The translations under genes were made by a program, and so were the position numbers. A stretch of 64,000 nt of DNA from an uncultured Alphaproteobacteria bacterium (GTDB lineage Bacteria; Pseudomonadota; Alphaproteobacteria; Puniceispirillales; Marisalimonadaceae): contig CAKZQZ010000029.1 of assembly GCA_937142855.1 (NCBI GenBank), forward strand, positions 47,010 through 111,009, written 5' to 3'. This document shows, piece after piece, positions 30,535 through 39,171 of the stretch; the stretch's first letter is position 1; the number at the start of each line of letters is the position of its first letter. The notes under the pieces are model-generated. The model was not told the DNA's origin and did no database searches. It was given only the letters and a program-made list of their open reading frames with translations.

Positions 30535-31362
30535 ATGGCATGGATACCAGCACCAACACCAATTAACGAGAATAGAAGAGCTCAAGCGGTTGAAAAAACT
30601 GGAATAATTGGTACAGATCAGATATATTTATTCGACATATATTTGGAAATAGCTAAGGATATATCCGGCTACAGTGCAGGTAGTTTTAGTTTATATGACT
30701 CTAAAAACCAATGTATGATTTCAGAAATTGGCAAACCTGGAGAAAGAGAAATACATAGGAAAGCAGACAAATCTGCTTCAATATGTTCATATGTTATTCT
30801 TGAAAAAAATCCATTATTAATCTTTGAACTAAATAAACATGAAATTTTTAAAAATCATGAGGCTGTAAAAAATAGAATAGTTTATAGTTACTGTGGTTTT
30901 CCAGTTATTAATAAAGATGGGTATGCAATGGGTACCTTTTGCATTTATAATTTTTCTGAGGTTAAAAAGATCTCATCTGAAAAGATTGTACTAATTGAAA
31001 AACTAGTTTCTCGATTAGCACTTCAGATTGATACACAGACCGAACAAAAAGAAATCACATCTCAAAAAATTTCTAAATCCATTGATATTTTTATGGATAA
31101 TTACAATGACTTTTCACTTAGAGATTATAAAAATTTTATAGACATTTGTAGTGGACTAAACATACCAGAAGAAAATGCGACTAACTTAATTAATGCTAAT
31201 TTATGTGAAATTAGAAATACGACAGTTTTACTATCTCCTAGAGGTAATGAATTACAAGAAAAGATGAATATAGTTACTAAAATTCATAATCAAGTTAAAG
31301 TTGAGGGTAATGAAGCAAACTCTTTAATAGACAATGCACTTGACAAATTAGGTGAACTATAA
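30535..31362 (+). CDS. GAF-domain sensory protein
   Basis: 275 residues. An N-terminal GAF domain (about 15-165) is recognised from the pattern R-x-x-A-V-x-x-T-G-I-I-G-T-D, the FSLYD strand, ICSYVI and the closing GFPVINKDGYAMGTFCIYN. No kinase, cyclase or DNA-binding domain follows; residues 170-275 are helical and match nothing I recognise. The ligand could be a cyclic nucleotide or a small molecule. It overlaps the next gene by one base (TAATG), and a protein with cyclic-nucleotide-binding folds lies further on, so a small sensory unit is possible. Confidence 0.82.
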   Translation: MAWIPAPTPINENRRAQAVEKTGIIGTDQIYLFDIYLEIAKDISGYSAGSFSLYDSKNQCMISEIGKPGEREIHRKADKSASICSYVILEKNPLLIFELNKHEIFKNHEAVKNRIVYSYCGFPVINKDGYAMGTFCIYNFSEVKKISSEKIVLIEKLVSRLALQIDTQTEQKEITSQKISKSIDIFMDNYNDFSLRDYKNFIDICSGLNIPEENATNLINANLCEIRNTTVLLSPRGNELQEKMNIVTKIHNQVKVEGNEANSLIDNALDKLGEL

Positions 31363-31694
31363 TGTTTGCTAAGGTCTATCAATATAAATTTGGAACTGTT
31401 TCTGAAGCAAAGGTTGCCGCTTCATTTTGCTCTGATAATTTAGGAAAAAAAATCAGTAAATATAAATTTCAATCTTTAAATGTTATGATTGGAAAAGATG
31501 GAGATTTATCCATATTTATTAAATTTGATACAATTGATAGATTAAAAAAATACGAGATAGAATCCGATGCATTCATAAAAGAACTAAAAGAAACATTTGT
31601 GTTTAAAGAAAATCAATATGCTGGTGTTTTTGTTTATAATTATGAGGCAGAGGCCACTTCATCTGAAATCAAAATATCAAATCCTGCAGCCTAA
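31362..31694 (+). CDS. Unknown 110-residue protein
   Basis: I do not recognise this protein. It is 110 residues, soluble, and alternates strands and helices in a way that could be a dimeric ferredoxin-like fold (MFAKVYQYKFGTVSEAK... and a parallel second half). The start codon overlaps the stop of the GAF gene, so the two are translationally coupled and should function together. A pyrimidine-rich 100-base gap separates it from the next gene. No catalytic motif is visible. Confidence 0.75.
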   Translation: MFAKVYQYKFGTVSEAKVAASFCSDNLGKKISKYKFQSLNVMIGKDGDLSIFIKFDTIDRLKKYEIESDAFIKELKETFVFKENQYAGVFVYNYEAEATSSEIKISNPAA

Positions 31695-31793
31695 TTTATA
31701 CTATTTCTTATTTCGTGAAATTAAACATCCTTTACTACAACTCCCCGTAGATTTTTTTTATAATTTCTAGTAGAAAACTTAAAATTCATTATT

Positions 31794-32582
31794 TTGGGTA
31801 TTATTTTGGAAAAACAAAAAGAAGAAAAATTAAATCTTATTTTAAGAAAATACATACCACTTTTAAAAAATCATTACATGGTTCATGAGCTTAAAAAAGA
31901 ACATCTTTTAAAAGATATAGATCATAAAGAATGTTTCATTATTAAAGATGGTTCTGTTTTAGCTAGAGATAAAAGTGGTAAAACCACAACTTTAGAAAAA
32001 GGAACCCCTATTGGTTTTGCTGAAGCATTAGTTTCTCGGCCATATGATTTAACTTATATTTTAAAAGAAGATACAATTGTCTTTGCTTTTAAATCCTCAG
32101 AAATAAGAAAAGCGTTTTTAACTGCTTCATCACTTACCCGTGGGATTACAAGATATACCCTAGATAGAGTTTTTGAAAATAATAAAAGTAAAACTTATCA
32201 TTTAATTGATGATGGCTTTTTATCAAAACAACAAGATAAATTTCCCCTGAAAGATTATAGTGATGGTGATACTATATTTATGAGAAATCAAAAACCTAAG
32301 TTCTTTTTTTACGTGGAATCAGGAAAGGTTCAACTAGTTTCAAAAGAAGAAAAAATTATTGCTACTTTTAACGATGGAGATTCTTTTGGTGAAAATGCTC
32401 TTTTTACAAATACTTTGAGATCTGTAACAGCAAAGTCAGTTGGTAAAACTACTTTACAGGTAGTAAGTGGAGAATTTATTAAGAGTTATTTTGATAATGA
32501 AGATCTTTTAGTTAAATTTTGTTTGGTAAGTATATTAGAGCGTTTAAAAGCTATGAATAAGCTTAGAAATTTAGTTTTATAG
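31794..32582 (+). CDS. Protein with two cyclic-nucleotide-binding-type (cNBD) folds, no effector domain
   Basis: 262 residues containing two tandem beta-roll segments, about 45-110 (ECFIIKDGSVLARDK... GTPIGFAEAL) and 160-235 (DYSDGDTIFMRNQKPKFFFYVESGKVQLV... FGENALF). The second carries the clearer cNBD signature with FGENALF in place of the FGE-x5-R-A phosphate-binding cassette; the final R-A pair is not obvious. No helix-turn-helix follows, so it is not a Crp/Fnr regulator. The start is TTG, either 31794 or 31806. It may act with the neighbouring GAF protein. Confidence 0.78.
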   Translation: MGIILEKQKEEKLNLILRKYIPLLKNHYMVHELKKEHLLKDIDHKECFIIKDGSVLARDKSGKTTTLEKGTPIGFAEALVSRPYDLTYILKEDTIVFAFKSSEIRKAFLTASSLTRGITRYTLDRVFENNKSKTYHLIDDGFLSKQQDKFPLKDYSDGDTIFMRNQKPKFFFYVESGKVQLVSKEEKIIATFNDGDSFGENALFTNTLRSVTAKSVGKTTLQVVSGEFIKSYFDNEDLLVKFCLVSILERLKAMNKLRNLVL

Positions 32583-32645
32583 ATTTAAATTTATTTAGTA
32601 AAATTAATAAACTAATGTCTTCAATTAATTGTAAAAGGTAAATTT

Positions 32646-33539
32646 TTGAATAGATGGATAGCTGTTGATTGGGGTACAAGTTTTTTCCGTGCCTATTTGA
32701 TTGAAAATGATTTTGTTTCGGACAAGATTGAAACAAACGATGGTATGAAATTTCTCCAACAAAAGGAATTTGAGAATAAATTTATTAATTTAATCCAAAA
32801 GTGGCTAGTTAAAAATCAAAAAATAGAAGTGTTAGCTAGTGGAATGTTAGGAGCTCGCCAAGGTTGGATGGAGGCTCCATATGAAACCACTCCATGTAAT
32901 TTAAATAATCTGAATTATGTTTCACCATTAATAAATGACAACAGACTATCTCTTAAAATTTTTTCTGGTGTTTCGCAATATAATCCTCCTGATGTAATGA
33001 GGGGAGAAGAAACTCAAGTGGCTGGTTTTTTTAATAAAAACAAAAATTTTAGAGGTTCTATTTGCTTACCTGGGACTCATAGTAAATGGCTTAAAGTAAA
33101 AAATAATTTCATAGAAAAATTTAAAACTTATATGACGGGAGAATTATTTCAGGTTATTTCTGAAAATACAGTTTTGTTACATAGTTTAAATTCAGAAAAA
33201 ATTGAAAAAAATGAATTTTTAAAATCAGCTAATAAAATCTTTCAAAATCCAGAAAATTTAACTAATGCACTTTTCCAAATTAGAGCAGATGACTTGATCA
33301 ACTCTATGGGCCCTGTAATTTATAAGTCTAGATTATCAGGTTATCTTTTAGGCATCGAATTGTTAGGAGCAAAGGATTTTTGGGAAAACTGTGATGTTGC
33401 TTTAATAGGTAGTAAAAAGGTGATGGACCTTTATGAAAACTTGTTAGAAGATAAAGTGTTATCATTAAAAAAATTTTCAGCTGAAGAAATGGTTCTTCAG
33501 GGCCTTAAAAGTTTTAGAAAAAATTTAATGAAGAGTTAA
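32646..33539 (+). CDS. dgoK: 2-dehydro-3-deoxygalactonokinase
   Basis: 297 residues of the DgoK family, an actin-fold sugar kinase. The phosphate loop VDWGTSFFRAY is at about 6-16, and conserved blocks ASGMLGARQGW, RGEETQVAGF and LPGTHSKW follow. It phosphorylates 2-keto-3-deoxy-D-galactonate at the 6-position using ATP in the cytosol. The start is TTG, and the gene ends 3 bases before dgoA. Galactonate dehydratase and the sugar transporter are absent from the window. Confidence 0.93.
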   Translation: MNRWIAVDWGTSFFRAYLIENDFVSDKIETNDGMKFLQQKEFENKFINLIQKWLVKNQKIEVLASGMLGARQGWMEAPYETTPCNLNNLNYVSPLINDNRLSLKIFSGVSQYNPPDVMRGEETQVAGFFNKNKNFRGSICLPGTHSKWLKVKNNFIEKFKTYMTGELFQVISENTVLLHSLNSEKIEKNEFLKSANKIFQNPENLTNALFQIRADDLINSMGPVIYKSRLSGYLLGIELLGAKDFWENCDVALIGSKKVMDLYENLLEDKVLSLKKFSAEEMVLQGLKSFRKNLMKS

Positions 33540-33542
33540 ACG

Positions 33543-34178
33543 TTGATTAGCAAAAACAATATTTTTGAACAAAGAAGACCTTTAATTGGGATATTAAGAG
33601 GAATTACGCCATTAGAAGCTGAAAGTATATCAGATGTTTTAATTGAATCTGGAATAAGTATTATTGAAGTTCCTCTCAATTCTCCAGAACCATTTAAAAC
33701 TATTGAGAGAATGGTAAAATTTCATGGGAAAAACGGTATTTTTGGGGCAGGAACAGTCCTGAAAGAAAATGAGGTTAAATCCGTTTCAGATTGTGGTGGG
33801 CAAATTATTGTTTCTCCAAATTTAAATACTTTAGTTGTAAAAAAAACAAAAGACTTAAATATGTTAAGTTTTCCAGGTGTTTTTACCGCAACAGAATGTT
33901 TTGATGCAATACAATCAGGAGCAGATGGGTTAAAGTTTTTCCCTGCGTCTCTTTTGAAAGAAGAAAACTTTAACGCCTTAAACGCTGTTCTTCCTAAAAA
34001 TACTATTTCGATAGCTGTTGGAGGTATTAATGAAAAAGACTTTTCCAGTTGGTTAAATGTTAATATCTCTGGTTTTGGTTTAGGCTCTAATTTATATAAG
34101 CCTGGAATGCTTGTTGAAGAAGTAAAGTTAAGGGCACAGCAAATTGTAAAAGCTTATGATAAAAATTTTAATGTATAA
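33543..34178 (+). CDS. dgoA: 2-dehydro-3-deoxy-6-phosphogalactonate aldolase
   Basis: 211 residues of a class I KDPG/KDPGal aldolase. The Schiff-base lysine is in the segment GADGLKFFPAS, the phosphate-binding region is the GGIN near 160-165, and the catalytic Glu is in EVPLNSP. It cleaves KDPGal to pyruvate and glyceraldehyde 3-phosphate, completing the step begun by the upstream kinase. TTG start right after dgoK. The adjacent placement of kinase and aldolase identifies the DeLey-Doudoroff galactonate branch instead of Eda. Confidence 0.92.
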   Translation: MISKNNIFEQRRPLIGILRGITPLEAESISDVLIESGISIIEVPLNSPEPFKTIERMVKFHGKNGIFGAGTVLKENEVKSVSDCGGQIIVSPNLNTLVVKKTKDLNMLSFPGVFTATECFDAIQSGADGLKFFPASLLKEENFNALNAVLPKNTISIAVGGINEKDFSSWLNVNISGFGLGSNLYKPGMLVEEVKLRAQQIVKAYDKNFNV

Positions 34179-34190
34179 TATTGGCTTGAT

Positions 34191-35846
34191 ATGAAAACAA
34201 AAGATATCTCAAACACATATTCAAGCAATATATTTACAAATGAAGATAAAATTTTACTCAAAAAAATTCTTTCACCTTTAGAATTTAGAAAAGATTTATT
34301 AATTGAACATTTGCACAAAATACAAGATTATTTTGGGTATTTGTCTGAAAAAAACTTACGTTTACTAGCCAAATTAATTAAGGTTAGTGAGGTAGAGGTT
34401 TATGAAGTAGCCTCATTTTATGCTCACTTTGATATTGTAAAAAAAGGTGAGCCTAAACCACCAAAATTAACTCTAAGAGTATGTAGTTCTCTTTCATGTG
34501 AACTGTTTGGTTCTAAACTTTTAGAAGAAGAGTTAGTCAAAAAGTATATGCATGAAGATATTAGGGTACTTAAAGCTCCTTGTATGGGTAGATGCAATAA
34601 AGCACCTGTAGTTGAAGTTGGACATTATCATTTAGAAAACGCAAATGTAGATAAAATAGAAGATGCCATTATTAGCAACAAAACTTCACCAATATTACCT
34701 AATTATGAAACGTTTGAAGATTATAAAAACAAAGGCGGATATACCAAACTTTTTAAGATAAAGAAAAGCAAAGAAAATTGGTATGAAAGTATAATAAAAG
34801 CAGATTTAAGAGGGTTAGGTGGAGCAGGGTTTAGGACTGCAAAAAAATGGGAGCTAGTAAATAAAGAAATTGGCCCGAGGTATCTTGCTGTTAATGGTGA
34901 TGAGGGCGAACCAGGTACTTTTAAGGATAAACATTATCTAGAAACAGAACCACATATGTTTTTAGAAGGAGTTTTAATGGCTTCTCATGCTATTTCTGCA
35001 GAAAAGTGTTTTATTTATTTAAGAGATGAATATCCAGGGATATTAAAAATTTTAAAGAATGAAATTTGTAAATTAGAAAAAGAGAAAATTATACCTCTAA
35101 ATTTTATAGACCTTAGAAGAGGTGCTGGAGCATATATTTGTGGTGAAGAAAGTGCAATGATAGAGAGCATCGAAGGGAAAAGAGGTTTACCTAGGCATAG
35201 ACCCCCTTATGTTGGACAGTCTGGAATTTTTGGAAGACCTACTTTAGTTCATAATATTGAAACTCTATATTGGGTTGCAAAATTAATTAGAAATGGACCT
35301 CAAATTTTTACAGATATAGTAAAAAACAATCGAGTGGGTATTAGGACTTATTCAGTTTCTGGAAGGATAAAAAACCCTGGAATATATCTATTACCCTCAG
35401 GTTCGACTATTTTAGATATAATAGATACAGCAGGTGGAATGTTAGACGGACATAAATTTAAGGCTTATCAACCGGGAGGACCATCTTCTGGTATTTTGCC
35501 AGCCTCGATAAGTAATGTGCCCTTAGACTTTGATACACTTGGTGAGTACGATACCTTTATAGGGTCAGCGGCAGTTGTAGTTTTGTCTGATAAAGATGAA
35601 ATAAAAAAAGTTGCTTCAAATATGATTGATTTTTTCAAATCTGAAAGTTGTGGACAATGTACTCCGTGTAGAGTTGGTTGCGACAAAGCTTCGTCAATTA
35701 TGGAAAAGAAAGATTGGGATATAAAGTTATTAGAAGATTTGTGTGAAGTTATGGAAACCTCATCTATATGTGGATTAGGACAAGCAGCCACAAACCCAAT
35801 TAAATCGAGTATTACATATTTTATTGAAGAAATAAAAAGATCATGA
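34191..35846 (+). CDS. fdsB: NAD-dependent formate dehydrogenase beta subunit, fused NuoE-NuoF type
   Basis: 551 residues joining two diaphorase modules. Residues 1-170 are NuoE/FdsG-like with a 2Fe-2S thioredoxin-like site (CSSLSC and CMGRC). Residues 200-551 are NuoF/FdsB-like with the FMN/NADH motifs RGLGGAGFRTAKKWE and GDEGEPGTFKD, plus the 4Fe-4S motif CGQCTPCR..GC near 485-494. It takes electrons from the catalytic subunit and reduces NAD+. In most soluble formate dehydrogenases these are two genes (fdsG, fdsB); here they are one. Its stop overlaps the start of fdsA (ATGA). Confidence 0.92.
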   Translation: MKTKDISNTYSSNIFTNEDKILLKKILSPLEFRKDLLIEHLHKIQDYFGYLSEKNLRLLAKLIKVSEVEVYEVASFYAHFDIVKKGEPKPPKLTLRVCSSLSCELFGSKLLEEELVKKYMHEDIRVLKAPCMGRCNKAPVVEVGHYHLENANVDKIEDAIISNKTSPILPNYETFEDYKNKGGYTKLFKIKKSKENWYESIIKADLRGLGGAGFRTAKKWELVNKEIGPRYLAVNGDEGEPGTFKDKHYLETEPHMFLEGVLMASHAISAEKCFIYLRDEYPGILKILKNEICKLEKEKIIPLNFIDLRRGAGAYICGEESAMIESIEGKRGLPRHRPPYVGQSGIFGRPTLVHNIETLYWVAKLIRNGPQIFTDIVKNNRVGIRTYSVSGRIKNPGIYLLPSGSTILDIIDTAGGMLDGHKFKAYQPGGPSSGILPASISNVPLDFDTLGEYDTFIGSAAVVVLSDKDEIKKVASNMIDFFKSESCGQCTPCRVGCDKASSIMEKKDWDIKLLEDLCEVMETSSICGLGQAATNPIKSSITYFIEEIKRS

Positions 35847-38599
35847 CCAATAACGTATCATTTTATCTCAATCAAAAATTAGTTCAAGCTACCGAAAGCG
35901 AAACAATTTGGGATGTTGCTAAAAAGGAAGATATTGATATACCGCATCTTTGTCATAGTGATAAAATTGGATACAAGGCTGATGGTAATTGTAGGGCATG
36001 TGTTGTTGAAGTTAAAGGTGAAAAGTCTTTAGTGGCCTCATGTATTAGAAAACCAACCCAAGGTATTAAAGTCTTTACTAATAATGAAAAGGTCAAAAAA
36101 TCTCAAAACTTAGTGTTGGAATTATTGTTAACAGATCAACCTAATTCAAATACCTCTAGATCTAAAAACAACCATTTTTGGAAGACACTTAAAAAAAGAA
36201 ATATAAAAAAATCTAGATTTTCTCAAAAAATAATAAGCTCAATCCCTAAAATAGATAATAGTCACTCAGCTATGACAGTTGACTTAAATGCATGCATACA
36301 ATGTGGTTTATGTATAAGAGCATGTAGAGATGTCCAAGTTAATGATGTGTTAGGTATGTCTGGAAGAGGAAACACTAGTTATCCTGTTTTTGATATAGAT
36401 AAATTGATGGGGGATAGTACCTGTGTTGGTTGTGGAGAGTGCGTCCAAGCATGCCCAACAGGAGCGATAATAGAAAGTGCTTTATTAGATGAGAATAATA
36501 ATCAAACAATTTACCCTGATAATAAAATCAAAAGTTTGTGCCCATATTGTGGTGTTGGGTGTCAGACACTTGTAAGTGTTAAGGACAACTCAATAATCGC
36601 AGTTGAAGGGATTAACGGGCCTGCAAATGAAAATCGTTTATGTGTTAAAGGACGTTTTGGATATGATTATATCAATCATCAAACTAGACTAAAAGACCCA
36701 CTAATAAGAATAAGTGCTAAAACAAAATCATGGGATTTGCATATTGATGATAAAAATATATATGAATATTTTAGAAAAGCTTCCTGGGAAGAGGCGTTAG
36801 ACTTAGCTTCCAAAAAATTTAAAGAAATATTAAAAAATAATCATAGTAATTCACTAGCAGGCTTTGGTTCTGCTAAGGGATCAAATGAAGAAGCTTATCT
36901 TTTTCAAAAATTAGTAAGGACCGGTTTTAGAACTCATAATGTTGATCATTGCACACGACTATGTCATGCGTCTTCTGTTGCAGCATTATTAAAGTCTGTT
37001 GGTTCTGCGGCGGTAACCGCACCATTTACATCTGTTAAAGACGCTGAGTGTATAATTTTGATAGGTGCCAGGCCTGAACAAAACCACCCAGTTGCAGCTA
37101 CGTATATCAAGCAAGCTGCTAAGAATGGCACAAAATTGATCATTATTGACCCAAGAAAACAGAATATATCTAAATATTCCACCCATCATTTACAGTTTAA
37201 CCCTGGTCAAGACTTAGCCTTATTAAATGCCATTATATACACAATTATTGATGAAAATTTATATAATGAAGAATATATAAAACAACATACAGAGGGATTT
37301 GATATCTTAAAAAAAGAAGTAGAGAGTTTTGATTTTATTTCATTGTCAAAGTTATGTGGTGTTGAGTCTGATTTAATAAAGAGTGTGGCAAGGATATATG
37401 CTAAGGCAAAGTCATCAATCATTTTTTGGGGAATGGGTATTTCACAACATATTCATGGCACTCAAAATGCTTTCTCATTAATTAATTTAGCCTTAATAAC
37501 AGGTCATGTTGGAAAACCTGGCACAGGTTTGCACCCACTTAGGGGCCAAAACAATGTACAAGGAGCCTCAGATGCTGGTCTAATTCCAATGTCCTACCCC
37601 GATTATAAGTCAGTTAGTAAAAAGGAAAATAAATATGAAATGCAAAGTTTTTGGGATACCTCTTTAGAATTTGATGATGGTAAAACAGTAGTAGAGATCA
37701 TCAATGCTATTTATGATCAAAAAATTAAGGGCTTATACGTTCAAGGTGAAAATCCTGCAATGTCTGATCCTGATCAAATACATACTAGAAAAGCACTTGC
37801 AAAATTAGAACACTTAGTTGTTCAAGATATATTTATGACAGAAACGGCTTGGAACGCTGATATAATTTTACCAGCATCTGCTCATGCTGAAAAAACAGGT
37901 ACATATACTAATACAAATAGACAAGTTCAACTAGGTAGAGCTGCGGTAAACCCACCTAATAATGTAAGGCAAGATTGGTGGATAATTAAAGAAATCGCTA
38001 ATAGGATGGGATTATCTTGGGATTATAAATCTCCTAAAGATATTTTTTTAGAAATGAAATTAGTGATGCCATCATTAAATAATATTTCTTGGGAAAGGCT
38101 AGAAAGTGAAGGTTCTGTTACATATCCAGCAAAAAGCGCAACAGATCCTGGTGATGATATAATTTTTACTGATGGTTTCCCAACCGTTAATAATTTAGCT
38201 AAAATTATTCCGGTTAAAATCATTGAACCTAATGATGAAATTAATAAAAATTTTCCATTTGTTCTTTCTACAGGACGAATGTTAGAGCATTGGCATACTG
38301 GAACTATGACTAGAAAATCTTTTGTCTTAAATGATATTGAACCAGACCCAGTCATTTTTATGAATCATAATGATTTTAAGAAGTATAATTTAGATTTAAG
38401 TCAAAAAGTTATCGTTGAAACAAGACGTGGTAAAATTAAACTTAATGTTAGGCTAGATGAAAACCTTCTTTCAGGTATGATTTTTCTACCTTTTTGTTTC
38501 AAAGAAGCTGCCGCTAATATACTTACAAAATCAGACCTCGACCCTATTGGCAAAATTCCAGAGCTAAAATTTAGTGCTGCAAAAGTTTATCAATACTAA
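35843..38599 (+). CDS. fdsA: NAD-dependent formate dehydrogenase catalytic (alpha) subunit, molybdopterin type
   Basis: 918 residues: a 2Fe-2S ferredoxin domain (1-90, PHLCHSD and NCRACVVEV), a His-Cys linked region, two 4Fe-4S ferredoxin clusters (CIQCGLCIRAC and CVGCGECVQACP), the CPYCGVGC cluster, and the molybdopterin oxidoreductase domain. The metal-binding active-site residue is C374 in TRLCHASSV, with Cys replacing selenocysteine. Formate is oxidised to CO2, with electrons passed to the upstream NAD-reducing subunit. It forms an operon with fdsB. fdsC and fdsD, accessory genes in classical operons, are not adjacent. Confidence 0.93.
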   Translation: MTNNVSFYLNQKLVQATESETIWDVAKKEDIDIPHLCHSDKIGYKADGNCRACVVEVKGEKSLVASCIRKPTQGIKVFTNNEKVKKSQNLVLELLLTDQPNSNTSRSKNNHFWKTLKKRNIKKSRFSQKIISSIPKIDNSHSAMTVDLNACIQCGLCIRACRDVQVNDVLGMSGRGNTSYPVFDIDKLMGDSTCVGCGECVQACPTGAIIESALLDENNNQTIYPDNKIKSLCPYCGVGCQTLVSVKDNSIIAVEGINGPANENRLCVKGRFGYDYINHQTRLKDPLIRISAKTKSWDLHIDDKNIYEYFRKASWEEALDLASKKFKEILKNNHSNSLAGFGSAKGSNEEAYLFQKLVRTGFRTHNVDHCTRLCHASSVAALLKSVGSAAVTAPFTSVKDAECIILIGARPEQNHPVAATYIKQAAKNGTKLIIIDPRKQNISKYSTHHLQFNPGQDLALLNAIIYTIIDENLYNEEYIKQHTEGFDILKKEVESFDFISLSKLCGVESDLIKSVARIYAKAKSSIIFWGMGISQHIHGTQNAFSLINLALITGHVGKPGTGLHPLRGQNNVQGASDAGLIPMSYPDYKSVSKKENKYEMQSFWDTSLEFDDGKTVVEIINAIYDQKIKGLYVQGENPAMSDPDQIHTRKALAKLEHLVVQDIFMTETAWNADIILPASAHAEKTGTYTNTNRQVQLGRAAVNPPNNVRQDWWIIKEIANRMGLSWDYKSPKDIFLEMKLVMPSLNNISWERLESEGSVTYPAKSATDPGDDIIFTDGFPTVNNLAKIIPVKIIEPNDEINKNFPFVLSTGRMLEHWHTGTMTRKSFVLNDIEPDPVIFMNHNDFKKYNLDLSQKVIVETRRGKIKLNVRLDENLLSGMIFLPFCFKEAAANILTKSDLDPIGKIPELKFSAAKVYQY

Positions 38600-38649
38600 A
38601 TAAAATTAAAAATATAGAATACATTATCTAAATTGTTTAATATGTAGAC

Positions 38650-39153
38650 ATGTCTTGGCAAAATAACCTTTTTGAAATTCTTAAAAATGAGGGAATATCA
38701 ATATTTTCTTATGTCCCTGATGCAGGACATAAAGTATTAATTGATAGAGCTTTGTTAGATGATACCATTGCTGCAATTCCTCTGACATCAGAACAGGAAG
38801 GTATTGGTATTGCTGCAGGTGCTTATTTAGGTGGTTCTAAAGCTGTTTTATTAATGCAGAGTAGTGGAGTAGGCAATTGTATTAACCAATTATCCTTAAT
38901 AAAGCATGGACAATTTCCTTTTTTAACAATTATTTCAATGAGAGGTGAATTTGGAGAAGGTAATCCTTGGCAATATGCCATGGGAGAGGCTGTAATTCCA
39001 TCTTTAGAGTCAATTGGGGTTAAATGTCTTAAAATTTATAATCAGGATGATGTAAGCAAAACAATTCAATCAGCTTTGACAATGACTTTTAAAGCAGAAA
39101 GATCAATTGCTGTTTTACTATCGCAAAAATTACTTGGATCAAAAAAATTTTAG
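38650..39153 (+). CDS. comD: TPP-dependent decarboxylase alpha subunit (sulfopyruvate decarboxylase ComD-like)
   Basis: 167 residues, the length of the sulfopyruvate decarboxylase alpha subunit, containing only the Pyr domain of a ThDP enzyme. The activating glutamate lies in the segment TSEQEGIGIAAGAYLGG, and the QSSGVGNCINQLSL block contacts the cofactor. With the next gene it should decarboxylate sulfopyruvate to sulfoacetaldehyde; the homologous phosphonopyruvate decarboxylase is an alternative. It starts 50 bases after fdsA, possibly the same transcript. Sulfoacetaldehyde acetyltransferase is not nearby. Confidence 0.83.
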   Translation: MSWQNNLFEILKNEGISIFSYVPDAGHKVLIDRALLDDTIAAIPLTSEQEGIGIAAGAYLGGSKAVLLMQSSGVGNCINQLSLIKHGQFPFLTIISMRGEFGEGNPWQYAMGEAVIPSLESIGVKCLKIYNQDDVSKTIQSALTMTFKAERSIAVLLSQKLLGSKKF

Positions 39154-39171
39154 GAATTATATTTTATAATC

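Noticed and set aside
36944..36967. Possible selenocysteine site in the formate dehydrogenase
   Set aside because: The active-site codon at 36962-36964 is TGT (cysteine), not TGA, and no selenocysteine insertion hairpin is needed.
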